Assembly (NCBI GenBank): GCA_950106755.1
Contig: OX467092.1
Location: forward strand, 11,904,001-11,968,000
Length of the DNA: 64,000 bases
Source of the DNA: Climacium dendroides
Lineage: Eukaryota > Streptophyta > Bryopsida > Hypnales > Climaciaceae
Direction of reading: 5' to 3'
The notes below the pieces were generated by a model. The model did not search any database and was not told the DNA's origin. It saw only the letters and a list, made by a program, of their open reading frames with translations. Position 1 is the stretch's first letter. Each line of letters starts with the position of its first letter. The translations under genes were made by a program, and so were the position numbers. Below, in pieces: positions 27,143 through 40,707 of this stretch.

Positions 27143-30100
27143 ATTTTAAGTGTTTAGTTTTAAAAAAACATGTGGGTCACTAATTTAATTTTTTCCACAC
27201 ATGCATTGACCAAATCCACAACCAAAATAAAATTAGAACTTGTGGACAAATTTGTTGGGCCCATTTAAATTGGCCTTGATTGAATTTCATGACATTGGTA
27301 CTACAAAGTACAGTCAATTTTAAGTGTTTAGTTTTAAAAAAACATGTGGGTCACTAATTTAATTTTTTCCACACATGCATTGACCAAACCCACAACCGAA
27401 AAAAAATTAGAACTTGTGGACAAATTTGTTGGGCCCATTTAAATTGGCCTTGATTGAATTTCATGACATTGGTACTACAAAGTACAGTCAATTTTAAGTG
27501 TTTAGTTTTAAAAAAACATGTGGGTCACTAATTTAATTTTTTCCACACATGCATTGACCAAATCCACAACCAAAATAAAATTAGAACTTGTGGACAAATT
27601 TGTTGGGCCCATTTAAATTGGCCTTGATTGAATTTCATGACATTGGTACTACAAAGTACAGTCAATTTTAAGTATTTAGTTTTAAAAAAACATGTCGGTC
27701 ACTAATTTAATTTTTTCCACACATGCATTGACCAAATCCACAACCAAAATAAAATTAGAACTTGTGGACAAATTTGTTGGGCCCATTTAAATTGGCCTTG
27801 ATTGAATTTCATGACATTGGTACTACAAAGTACAGTCAATTTTAAGTATTTAGTTTTAAAAAAACATGTGGGTCACTAATTTAATTTTTTCCACACATGC
27901 ATTGACCAAATCCACAACCAAAAAAAAATTAGAACTTGTGGACAAATTTGTTGGGCCCATTTAAATTGGCCTTGATTGAATTTCATGACATTGGTACTAC
28001 AAAGTACAGTCAATTTTAAGTGTTTAGTTTTAAAAAAACATGTGGGTCACTAATTTAATTTTTTCCACACATGCATTGACCAAATCCACAACCAAAATAA
28101 AATTAGAACTTGTGGACAAATTTGTTGGGCCCATTTAAATTGGCCTTGATTGAATTTCATGACATTGGTACTACAAAGTACAGTCAATTTTAAGTGTTTA
28201 GTTTTAAAAAAACATGTGGGTCACTAATTTAATTTTTTCCACACATGCATTGACCAAACCCACAACCGAAAAAAAATTAGAACTTGTGGACAAATTTGTT
28301 GGGCCCATTTAAATTGGCCTTGATTGAATTTCATGACATTGGTACTACAAAGTACAGTCAATTTTAAGTGTTTAGTTTTAAAAAAACATGTGGGTCACTA
28401 ATTTAATTTTTTCCACACATGCATTGACCAAATCCACAACCAAAATAAAATTAGAACTTGTGGACAAATTTGTTGGGCCCATTTAAATTGGCCTTGATTG
28501 AATTTCATGACATTGGTACTACAAAGTACAGTCAATTTTAAGTATTTAGTTTTAAAAAAACATGTGGGTCACTAATTTAATTTTTTCCACACATGCATTG
28601 ACCAAATCCACAACCAAAAAAAAATTAGAACTTGTGGACAAATTTGTTGGGCCCATTTAAATTGGCCTTGATTGAATTTCATGACATTGGTACTACAAAG
28701 TACAGTCAATTTTAAGTATTTAGTTTTAAAAAAACATGTGGGTCACTAATTTAATTTTTTCCACACATGCATTGACCAAATCCACAACCAAAAAAAAATT
28801 AGAACTTGTGGACAAATTTGTTGGGCCCATTTAAATTGGCCTTGATTGAATTTCATGACATTGGTACTACAAAGTACAGTCAATTTTAAGTGTTTAGTTT
28901 TAAAAAAACATGTGGGTCACTAATTTAATTTTTTCCACACATGCATTGACCAAATCCACAACCAAAATAAAATTAGAACTTGTGGACAAATTTGTTGGGC
29001 CCATTTAAATTGGCCTTGATTGAATTTCATGACATTGGTACTACAAAGTACAGTCAATTTTAAGTGTTTAGTTTTAAAAAAACATGTGGCTCACTAATTT
29101 AATTTTTTCCACACATGCATTGACCAAATCCACAACCAAAATAAAATTAGAACTTGTGGACAAATTTGTTGGGCCCATTTAAATTGGCCTTGATTGAATT
29201 TCATGACATTGGTACTACAAAGTACAGTCAATTTTAAGTGTTTAGTTTTAAAAAAACATGTCGGTCACTAATTTAATTTTTTCCACACATGCATTGACCA
29301 AACCCACAACCGAAAAAAAATTAGAACTTGTGGACAAATTTGTTGGGCCCATTTAAATTGGCCTTGATTGAATTTCATGACATTGGTACTACAAAGTACA
29401 GTCAATTTTAAGAGTTTACATTTAAAAAAACATGTGGGTCACTAATTTAATTTTTTCCACACATGCATTGACCAAATCCACAACCAAAAAAAAATTAGAA
29501 CTTGTGGACAAATTTGTTGGGCCCATTTAAATTGGCCTTGATTGAATTTCATGACATTGGTACTACAAAGTACAGTCAATTTTAAGTATTTAGTTTTAAA
29601 AAAACATGTGGGTCACTAATTTAATTTTTTCCACACATGCATTGACCAAATCCACAACCAAAAAAAAATTAGAACTTGTGGACAAATTTGTTGGGCCCAT
29701 TTAAATTGGCCTTGATTGAATTTCATGACATTGGTACTACAAAGTACAGTCAATTTTAAGTGTTTAGTTTTAAAAAAACATGTGGGTCACTAATTTAATT
29801 TTTTCCACACATGCATTGACCAAATCCACAACCAAAATAAAATTAGAACTTGTGGACAAATTTGTTGGGCCCATTTAAATTGGCCTTGATTGAATTTCAT
29901 GACATTGGTACTACAAAGTACAGTCAATTTTAAGTGTTTAGTTTTAAAAAAACATGTGGGTCACTAATTTAATTTTTTCCACACATGCATTGACTAAACC
30001 CACAACCGAAAAAAAATTAGAACTTGTGGACAAATTTGTTGGGCCCATTTAAATTGGCCTTGATTGAATTTCATGACATTGGTACTACAAAGTACAGTCA

Positions 30101-31492
30101 ATTTTAAGTGTTTAGTTTTAAAAAAACATGTGGGTCACTAATTTAATTTTTTCCACACATGCATTGACCAAATCCACAACCAAAATAAAATTAGAACTTG
30201 TGGACAAATTTGTTGGGCCCATTTAAATTGGCCTTGATTGAATTTCATGACATTGGTACTACAAAGTACAGTCAATTTTAAGTATTTAGTTTTAAAAAAA
30301 CATGTGGGTCACTAATTTAATTTTTTCCACACATGCATTGACCAAATCCACAACCAAAAAAAAATTAGAACTTGTGGACAAATTTGTTGGGCCCATTTAA
30401 ATTGGCCTTGATTGAATTTCATGACATTGGTACTACAAAGTACAGTCAATTTTAAGTATTTAGTTTTAAAAAAACATGTGGGTCACTAATTTAATTTTTT
30501 CCACACATGCATTGACCAAATCCACAACCAAAAAAAAATTAGAACTTGTGGACAAATTTGTTGGGCCCATTTAAATTGGCCTTGATTGAATTTCATGACA
30601 TTGGTACTACAAAGTACAGTCAATTTTAAGTGTTTAGTTTTAAAAAAACATGTGGGTCACTAATTTAATTTTTTCCACACATGCATTGACCAAATCCACA
30701 ACCAAAATAAAATTAGAACTTGTGGACAAATTTGTTGGGCCCATTTAAATTGGCCTTGATTGAATTTCATGACATTGGTACTACAAAGTACAGTCAATTT
30801 TAAGTGTTTAGTTTTAAAAAAACATGTGGGTCACTAATTTAATTTTTTCCACACATGCATTGACCAAACCCACAACCGAAAAAAAATTAGAACTTGTGGA
30901 CAAATTTGTTGGGCCCATTTAAATTGGCCTTGATTGAATTTCATGACATTGGTACTACAAAGTACAGTCAATTTTAAGTGTTTAGTTTTAAAAAAACATG
31001 TGGGTCACTAATTTAATTTTTTCCACACATGCATTGACCAAATCCACAACCAAAATAAAATTAGAACTTGTGGACAAATTTGTTGGGCCCATTTAAATTG
31101 GCCTTGATTGAATTTCATGACATTGGTACTACAAAGTACAGTCAATTTTAAGTATTTAGTTTTAAAAAAACATGTGGGTCACTAATTTAATTTTTTCCAC
31201 ACATGCATTGACCAAATCCACAACCAAAAAAAAATTAGAACTTGTGGACAAATTTGTTGGGCCCATTTAAATTGGCCTTGATTGAATTTCATGACATTGG
31301 TACTACAAAGTACAGTCAATTTTAAGTGTTTAGTTTTAAAAAAACATGTGGGTCACTAATTTAATTTTTTCCACACATGCATTGACCAAATCCACAACCA
31401 AAAAAAAATTAGAACTTGTGGACAAATTTGTTGGGCCCATTTAAATTGGCCTTGATTGAATTTCATGACATTGGTACTACAAAGTACAGTCA
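27143..31492. repeat. 5-monomer higher-order repeat, five rounds
   Basis: Twenty-five 174-bp monomers make five rounds of 870 bp, starting at 27143, 28013, 28883, 29753 and 30623. The rounds read: Tb Tc Tb S(cgg)b Sa; Tb Tc Tb Sa Sa; Tb Xb Qc Aa Sa; Tb Tc* Tb Sa Sa; Tb Tc Tb Sa Ta. The founding unit is evidently Tb Tc Tb Sa Sa, with round 3 altered at its second to fourth slots and single changes elsewhere. Tc* has gactaaa. This is the most regular higher-order repeat in the window. Confidence 0.92.
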
Positions 31493-34400
31493 ATTTTAAG
31501 TGTTTAGTTTTAAAAAAAGAAGTGGGTCACTAATTTAATTTTTTCCACACATGCATTGACCATACCTACAACAAAAAAAAAATTAGAACTTGTGGACAAA
31601 TTTGTTGGGCCCATTTAAATTGGCCTTGATTGAATTTCATGACATTGGTACTACAAAGTACAGTCAATTTTAAGTGTTTAGTTTTAAAAAAACATGTGGG
31701 TCACTAATTTAATTTTTTCCACACATGCATTGACCAAACCCACAACCAAAAAAAAATTAGAACTTGTGGACAAATTTGTTGAGCCCATTTAAATTGGCTT
31801 GATTGAATTTCATGACATTGGTACTACAAAGTACAGTCAATTTTAAGAGTTTAGTTTTTAAAAAACAGGTGGGTCACTAATTTAATTTTTTCCACACATG
31901 CATTGACCAAATCCACAACCAAAAAAAAATTAGAACTTGTGGACAAATTTGTTGGGCCCATTTAAATTGGCCTTGATTGAATTTCATGACATTGGTACTA
32001 CAAAGTACAGTCAATTTTAAGTGTTTAGTTTTAAAAAAACATGTGTGTCACTAATTTAATTTTTTCCACACATGCATTGACCAAACCCACAACCGAAAAA
32101 AAATTAGAACTTGTGGACAAATTTGTTGGGCCCATTTAAATTGGCCTTGATTGAATTTCATGACATTGGTACTACAAAGTACAGTCAATTTTAAGTGTTT
32201 AGTTTTAAAAAAACATGTGGGTCACTAATTTAATTTTTTCCACACATGCATTGACCAAATCCACAACCAAAATAAAATTAGAACTTGTGGACAAATTTGT
32301 TGGGCCCATTTAAATTGGCCTTGATTGAATTTCATGACATTGGTACTACAAAGTACAGTCAATTTTAAGTGTTTAGTTTTAAAAAAACATGTCGGTCACT
32401 AATTTAATTTTTTCCACACATGCATTGACCAAACCCACAACCGAAAAAAAATTAGAACTTGTGGACAAATTTGTTGGGCCCATTTAAATTGGCCTTGATT
32501 GAATTTCATGACATTGGTACTACAAAGTACAGTCAATTTTAAGAGTTTACATTTAAAAAAACATGTGGGTCACTAATTTAATTTTTTCCACACATGCATT
32601 GACCAAATCCACAACCAAAATAAAATTAGAACTTGTGGACAAATTTGTTGGGCCCATTTAAATTGGCCTTGATTGAATTTCATGACATTGGTACTACAAA
32701 GTACAGTCAATTTTAAGAGTTTAGTTTTTAAAAAACAGGTGGGTCACTAATTTAATTTTTTCCACACATGCATTGACGAAACCCACAAAAAAAAAAAATT
32801 AGAACTTGTGGACAAATTTGTTGGGCCCATTTAAATTGGCCTTGATTGAATTTCATGACATTGGTACTACAAAGTACAGTCAATTTTAAGTGTTTAGTTT
32901 TAAAAAAACATGTCGGTCACTAATTTAATTTTTTCCACACATGCAATAACCAAACCCACAACCAAGTAAAAATTAGAACTTGTGGACAAATTTGTTGGGC
33001 CCATTTAAATTGGCCTTGATTGAATTTCATGACATTGGTACTACAAAGTACAGTCAATTTTAAGAGTTTAGTTTTAAAAAAACATGTGGGTCACTAATTT
33101 AATTTTTTCCACACATGCATTGACCAAATCCACAACCAAAATAAAATTAGAACTTGTGGACAAATTTGTTGGGCCCATTTAAATTGGCCTTGATTGAATT
33201 TCATGACATTGGTACTACAAAGTACAGTCAATTTTAAGAGTTTACATTTAAAAAAACATGTGGGTCACTAATTTAATTTTTTCCACACATGCATTGACCA
33301 AATCCACAACCAAAAAAAAATTAGAACTTGTGGACAAATTTGTTGGGCCCATTTAAATTGGCCTTGATTGAATTTCATGACATTGGTACTACAAAGTACA
33401 GTCAATTTTAAGTGTTTAGTTTTAAAAAAACATGTGGGTCACTAATTTAATTTTTTCCACACATGCATTGACCATACCTACAACAAAAAAAAAATTAGAA
33501 CTTGTGGACAAATTTGTTGGGCCCATTTAAATTGGCCTTGATTGAATTTCATGACATTGGTACTACAAAGTACAGTCAATTTTAAGTGTTTAGTTTTAAA
33601 AAAACATGTCGGTCACTAATTTAATTTTTTCCACACATGCAATAACCAAACCCACAACCAAGTAAAAATTAGAACTTGTGGACAAATTTGTTGGGCCCAT
33701 TTAAATTGGCCTTGATTGAATTTCATGACATTGGTACTACAAAGTACAGTCAATTTTAAGAGTTTAGTTTTAAAAAAACATGTGGGTCACTAATTTAATT
33801 TTTTCCACACATGCATTGACCAAATCCACAACCAAAATAAAATTAGAACTTGTGGACAAATTTGTTGGGCCCATTTAAATTGGCCTTGATTGAATTTCAT
33901 GACATTGGTACTACAAAGTACAGTCAATTTTAAGAGTTTACATTTAAAAAAACATGTGGGTCACTAATTTAATTTTTTCCACACATGCATTGACCAAATC
34001 CACAACCAAAATAAAATTAGAACTTGTGGACAAATTTGTTGGGCCCATTTAAATTGGCCTTGATTGAATTTCATGACATTGGTACTACAAAGTACAGTCA
34101 ATTTTAAGTGTTTAGTTTTAAAAAAACATGTGGGTCACTAATTTAATTTTTTCCACACATGCATTGACCAAACCCACAACCGAAAAAAAATTAGAACTTG
34201 TGGACAAATTTGTTGGGCCCATTTAAATTGGCCTTGATTGAATTTCATGACATTGGTACTACAAAGTACAGTCAATTTTAAGTGTTTAGTTTTAAAAAAA
34301 CATGTGGGTCACTAATTTAATTTTTTCCACACATGCATTGACCAAATCCACAACCAAAATAAAATTAGAACTTGTGGACAAATTTGTTGGGCCCATTTAA

Positions 34401-35318
34401 ATTGGCCTTGATTGAATTTCATGACATTGGTACTACAAAGTACAGTCAATTTTAAGTGTTTAGTTTTAAAAAAACATGTCGGTCACTAATTTAATTTTTT
34501 CCACACATGCATTGACCAAACCCACAACCGAAAAAAAATTAGAACTTGTGGACAAATTTGTTGGGCCCATTTAAATTGGCCTTGATTGAATTTCATGACA
34601 TTGGTACTACAAAGTACAGTCAATTTTAAGTGTTTAGTTTTAAAAAAACATGTGGCTCACTAATTTAATTTTTTCCACACATGCATTGACCAAATCCACA
34701 ACCAAAATAAAATTAGAACTTGTGGACAAATTTGTTGGGCCCATTTAAATTGGCCTTGATTGAATTTCATGACATTGGTACTACAAAGTACAGTCAATTT
34801 TAAGTGTTTAGTTTTAAAAAAACATGTGGGTCACTAATTTAATTTTTTCCACACATGCATTGACCAAATCCACAACCAAAATAAAATTAGAACTTGTGGA
34901 CAAATTTGTTGGGCCCATTTAAATTGGCCTTGATTGAATTTCATGACATTGGTACTACAAAGTACAGTCAATTTTAAGTGTTTAGTTTTAAAAAAACATG
35001 TGGGTCACTAATTTAATTTTTTCCACACATGCATTGACCAAACCCACAACCGAAAAAAAATTAGAACTTGTGGACAAATTTGTTGGGCCCATTTAAATTG
35101 GCCTTGATTGAATTTCATGACATTGGTACTACAAAGTACAGTCAATTTTAAGTGTTTAGTTTTAAAAAAACATGTGGGTCACTAATTTAATTTTTTCCAC
35201 ACATGCATTGACCAAACCCACAACCAAAAAAAAATTAGAACTTGTGGACAAATTTGTTGGGCCCATTTAAATTGGCCTTGATTGAATTTCATGACATTGG
35301 TACTACAAAGTACAGTCA
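31493..35318. repeat. Rf cassette 1 and following monomers
   Basis: Order: Rf Te*(-1) Fa Wc Tb Qc Ab Fh Qg Gb Aa Tf Qg Gb Ab Tc Tb Qc Xb Tb Tc Te. The opening string Rf Te*(-1) Fa W/Qc T(a/b) Qc is found four times, at 31493, 35319, 37405 and 41403. Te*(-1) keeps both gagccc and ggcttg, which ties this cassette to the I-cassette lineage. Fh at 32710 is the first tail with gacg for gacc, a new CpG. Confidence 0.88.
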
Positions 35319-36709
35319 ATTTTAAGTGTTTAGTTTTAAAAAAAGAAGTGGGTCACTAATTTAATTTTTTCCACACATGCATTGACCATACCTACAACAA
35401 AAAAAAAATTAGAACTTGTGGACAAATTTGTTGGGCCCATTTAAATTGGCCTTGATTGAATTTCATGACATTGGTACTACAAAGTACAGTCAATTTTAAG
35501 TGTTTAGTTTTAAAAAAACATGTGGGTCACTAATTTAATTTTTTCCACACATGCATTGACCAAACCCACAACCAAAAAAAAATTAGAACTTGTGGACAAA
35601 TTTGTTGAGCCCATTTAAATTGGCTTGATTGAATTTCATGACATTGGTACTACAAAGTACAGTCAATTTTAAGAGTTTAGTTTTTAAAAAACAGGTGGGT
35701 CACTAATTTAATTTTTTCCACACATGCATTGACCAAATCCACAACCAAAAAAAAATTAGAACTTGTGGACAAATTTGTTGGGCCCATTTAAATTGGCCTT
35801 GATTGAATTTCATGACATTGGTACTACAAAGTACAGTCAATTTTAAGTGTTTAGTTTTAAAAAAACATGTCGGTCACTAATTTAATTTTTTCCACACATG
35901 CATTGACCAAACCCACAACCGAAAAAAAATTAGAACTTGTGGACAAATTTGTTGGGCCCATTTAAATTGGCCTTGATTGAATTTCATGACATTGGTACTA
36001 CAAAGTACAGTCAATTTTAAGTGTTTAGTTTTAAAAAAACATGTGGGTCACTAATTTAATTTTTTCCACACATGCATTGACCAAATCCACAACCAAAATA
36101 AAATTAGAACTTGTGGACAAATTTGTTGGGCCCATTTAAATTGGCCTTGATTGAATTTCATGACATTGGTACTACAAAGTACAGTCAATTTTAAGTGTTT
36201 AGTTTTAAAAAAACATGTCGGTCACTAATTTAATTTTTTCCACACATGCATTGACCAAACCCACAACCGAAAAAAAATTAGAACTTGTGGACAAATTTGT
36301 TGGGCCCATTTAAATTGGCCTTGATTGAATTTCATGACATTGGTACTACAAAGTACAGTCAATTTTAAGTGTTTAGTTTTAAAAAAACATGTGGCTCACT
36401 AATTTAATTTTTTCCACACATGCATTGACCAAATCCACAACCAAAATAAAATTAGAACTTGTGGACAAATTTGTTGGGCCCATTTAAATTGGCCTTGATT
36501 GAATTTCATGACATTGGTACTACAAAGTACAGTCAATTTTAAGTGTTTAGTTTTAAAAAAACATGTCGGTCACTAATTTAATTTTTTCCACACATGCATT
36601 GACCAAACCCACAACCGAAAAAAAATTAGAACTTGTGGACAAATTTGTTGGGCCCATTTAAATTGGCCTTGATTGAATTTCATGACATTGGTACTACAAA
36701 GTACAGTCA
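35319..36709. repeat. Rf cassette 2 with Qc/Xb alternation
   Basis: Order: Rf Te*(-1) Fa Qc Tb Qc Xb Qc. The Xb Qc alternation continues into the next block (Xb at 36710), so a 2-monomer repeat Qc-Xb runs from 36188 to 36883. Confidence 0.88.
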
Positions 36710-39700
36710 ATTTTAAGTGTTTAGTTTTAAAAAAACATGTGGCTCACTAATTTAATTTTTTCCACACATGCATTGACCAAATCCACAACCAAAATAAAAT
36801 TAGAACTTGTGGACAAATTTGTTGGGCCCATTTAAATTGGCCTTGATTGAATTTCATGACATTGGTACTACAAAGTACAGTCAATTTTAAGAGTTTAGTT
36901 TTTAAAAAACAGGTGGGTCACTAATTTAATTTTTTCCACACATGCATTGACGAAACCCACAAAAAAAAAAAATTAGAACTTGTGGACAAATTTGTTGGGC
37001 CCATTTAAATTGGCCTTGATTGAATTTCATGACATTGGTACTACAAAGTACAGTCAATTTTAAGTGTTTAGTTTTAAAAAAACATGTCGGTCACTAATTT
37101 AATTTTTTCCACACATGCAATAACCAAACCCACAACCAAGTAAAAATTAGAACTTGTGGACAAATTTGTTGGGCCCATTTAAATTGGCCTTGATTGAATT
37201 TCATGACATTGGTACTACAAAGTACAGTCAATTTTAAGTGTTTAGTTTTAAAAAAACATGTGGGTCACTAATTTAATTTTTTCCACACATGCATTGACCA
37301 AATCCACAACCAAAAAAAAATTAGAACTTGTGGACAAATTTGTTGGGCCCATTTAAATTGGCCTTGATTGAATTTCATGACATTGGTACTACAAAGTACA
37401 GTCAATTTTAAGTGTTTAGTTTTAAAAAAAGAAGTGGGTCACTAATTTAATTTTTTCCACACATGCATTGACCATACCTACAACAAAAAAAAAATTAGAA
37501 CTTGTGGACAAATTTGTTGGGCCCATTTAAATTGGCCTTGATTGAATTTCATGACATTGGTACTACAAAGTACAGTCAATTTTAAGTGTTTAGTTTTAAA
37601 AAAACATGTGGGTCACTAATTTAATTTTTTCCACACATGCATTGACCAAACCCACAACCAAAAAAAAATTAGAACTTGTGGACAAATTTGTTGAGCCCAT
37701 TTAAATTGGCTTGATTGAATTTCATGACATTGGTACTACAAAGTACAGTCAATTTTAAGAGTTTAGTTTTTAAAAAACAGGTGGGTCACTAATTTAATTT
37801 TTTCCACACATGCATTGACCAAATCCACAACCAAAAAAAAATTAGAACTTGTGGACAAATTTGTTGGGCCCATTTAAATTGGCCTTGATTGAATTTCATG
37901 ACATTGGTACTACAAAGTACAGTCAATTTTAAGTGTTTAGTTTTAAAAAAACATGTCGGTCACTAATTTAATTTTTTCCACACATGCATTGACCAAACCC
38001 ACAACCGAAAAAAAATTAGAACTTGTGGACAAATTTGTTGGGCCCATTTAAATTGGCCTTGATTGAATTTCATGACATTGGTACTACAAAGTACAGTCAA
38101 TTTTAAGTGTTTAGTTTTAAAAAAACATGTGGGTCACTAATTTAATTTTTTCCACACATGCATTGACCAAATCCACAACCAAAAAAAAATTAGAACTTGT
38201 GGACAAATTTGTTGGGCCCATTTAAATTGGCCTTGATTGAATTTCATGACATTGGTACTACAAAGTACAGTCAATTTTAAGTGTTTAGTTTTAAAAAAAC
38301 ATGTCGGTCACTAATTTAATTTTTTCCACACATGCATTGACCAAACCCACAACCGAAAAAAAATTAGAACTTGTGGACAAATTTGTTGGGCCCATTTAAA
38401 TTGGCCTTGATTGAATTTCATGACATTGGTACTACAAAGTACAGTCAATTTTAAGAGTTTACATTTAAAAAAACATGTGGGTCACTAATTTAATTTTTTC
38501 CACACATGCATTGACCAAATCCACAACCAAAATAAAATTAGAACTTGTGGACAAATTTGTTGGGCCCATTTAAATTGGCCTTGATTGAATTTCATGACAT
38601 TGGTACTACAAAGTACAGTCAATTTTAAGAGTTTAGTTTTTAAAAAACAGGTGGGTCACTAATTTAATTTTTTCCACACATGCATTGACGAAACCCACAA
38701 AAAAAAAAAATTAGAACTTGTGGACAAATTTGTTGGGCCCATTTAAATTGGCCTTGATTGAATTTCATGACATTGGTACTACAAAGTACAGTCAATTTTA
38801 AGTGTTTAGTTTTAAAAAAACATGTCGGTCACTAATTTAATTTTTTCCACACATGCAATAACCAAACCCACAACCAAGTAAAAATTAGAACTTGTGGACA
38901 AATTTGTTGGGCCCATTTAAATTGGCCTTGATTGAATTTCATGACATTGGTACTACAAAGTACAGTCAATTTTAAGAGTTTAGTTTTAAAAAAACATGTG
39001 GGTCACTAATTTAATTTTTTCCACACATGCATTGACCAAATCCACAACCAAAATAAAATTAGAACTTGTGGACAAATTTGTTGGGCCCATTTAAATTGGC
39101 CTTGATTGAATTTCATGACATTGGTACTACAAAGTACAGTCAATTTTAAGAGTTTACATTTAAAAAAACATGTGGGTCACTAATTTAATTTTTTCCACAC
39201 ATGCATTGACCAAATCCACAACCAAAATAAAATTAGAACTTGTGGACAAATTTGTTGGGCCCATTTAAATTGGCCTTGATTGAATTTCATGACATTGGTA
39301 CTACAAAGTACAGTCAATTTTAAGAGTTTAGTTTTTAAAAAACAGGTGGGTCACTAATTTAATTTTTTCCACACATGCATTGACGAAACCCACAAAAAAA
39401 AAAAATTAGAACTTGTGGACAAATTTGTTGGGCCCATTTAAATTGGCCTTGATTGAATTTCATGACATTGGTACTACAAAGTACAGTCAATTTTAAGTGT
39501 TTAGTTTTAAAAAAACATGTCGGTCACTAATTTAATTTTTTCCACACATGCAATAACCAAACCCACAACCAAGTAAAAATTAGAACTTGTGGACAAATTT
39601 GTTGGGCCCATTTAAATTGGCCTTGATTGAATTTCATGACATTGGTACTACAAAGTACAGTCAATTTTAAGAGTTTAGTTTTAAAAAAACATGTGGGTCA

Positions 39701-40185
39701 CTAATTTAATTTTTTCCACACATGCATTGACCAAATCCACAACCAAAATAAAATTAGAACTTGTGGACAAATTTGTTGGGCCCATTTAAATTGGCCTTGA
39801 TTGAATTTCATGACATTGGTACTACAAAGTACAGTCAATTTTAAGAGTTTACATTTAAAAAAACATGTGGGTCACTAATTTAATTTTTTCCACACATGCA
39901 TTGACCAAATCCACAACCAAAAAAAAATTAGAACTTGTGGACAAATTTGTTGGGCCCATTTAAATTGGCCTTGATTGAATTTCATGACATTGGTACTACA
40001 AAGTACAGTCAATTTTAAGTGTTTAGTTTTAAAAAAACATGTCGGTCACTAATTTAATTTTTTCCACACATGCATTGACCATACCTACAACAAAAAAAAA
40101 ATTAGAACTTGTGGACAAATTTGTTGGGCCCATTTAAATTGGCCTTGATTGAATTTCATGACATTGGTACTACAAAGTACAGTCA
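36710..40185. repeat. 20-monomer duplication, left copy
   Basis: Order: Xb Fh Qg Ta Rf Te*(-1) Fa Qc Ta Qc Ab Fh Qg Gb Ab Fh Qg Gb Aa Qf, 3476 bp. The same 20 monomers recur at 40708-44183. Inside it Ab Fh Qg Gb is itself doubled, from 38448 and 39143, a 695-bp step (four monomers, one of them 1 bp short). By eye the only difference from the right copy is Q versus W in the 17th monomer. Confidence 0.92.
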
Positions 40186-40707
40186 ATTTTAAGAGTTTAG
40201 TTTTAAAAAAACATGTGGGTCACTAATTTAATTTTTTCCACACATGCATTGACCAAATCCACAACCAAAAAAAAATTAGAACTTGTGGACAAATTTGTTG
40301 GGCCCATTTAAATTGGCCTTGATTGAATTTCATGACATTGGTACTACAAAGTACAGTCAATTTTAAGTGTTTAGTTTTAAAAAAACATGTGGCTCACTAA
40401 TTTAATTTTTTCCACACATGCATTGACCAAATCCACAACCAAAATAAAATTAGAACTTGTGGACAAATTTGTTGGGCCCATTTAAATTGGCCTTGATTGA
40501 ATTTCATGACATTGGTACTACAAAGTACAGTCAATTTTAAGAGTTTAGTTTTAAAAAAACATGTGGGTCACTAATTTAATTTTTTCCACACATGCATTGA
40601 CCAAATCCACAACCAAAATAAAATTAGAACTTGTGGACAAATTTGTTGGGCCCATTTAAATTGGCCTTGATTGAATTTCATGACATTGGTACTACAAAGT
40701 ACAGTCA
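40186..40707. repeat. 3-monomer spacer Ga-Xb-Gb
   Basis: 522 bp between the two copies of the 20-monomer duplication. If the duplication arose as a 23-monomer tandem repeat of 3998 bp, this spacer is the part of the unit whose partner is absent or altered on the outer sides. Confidence 0.88.
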
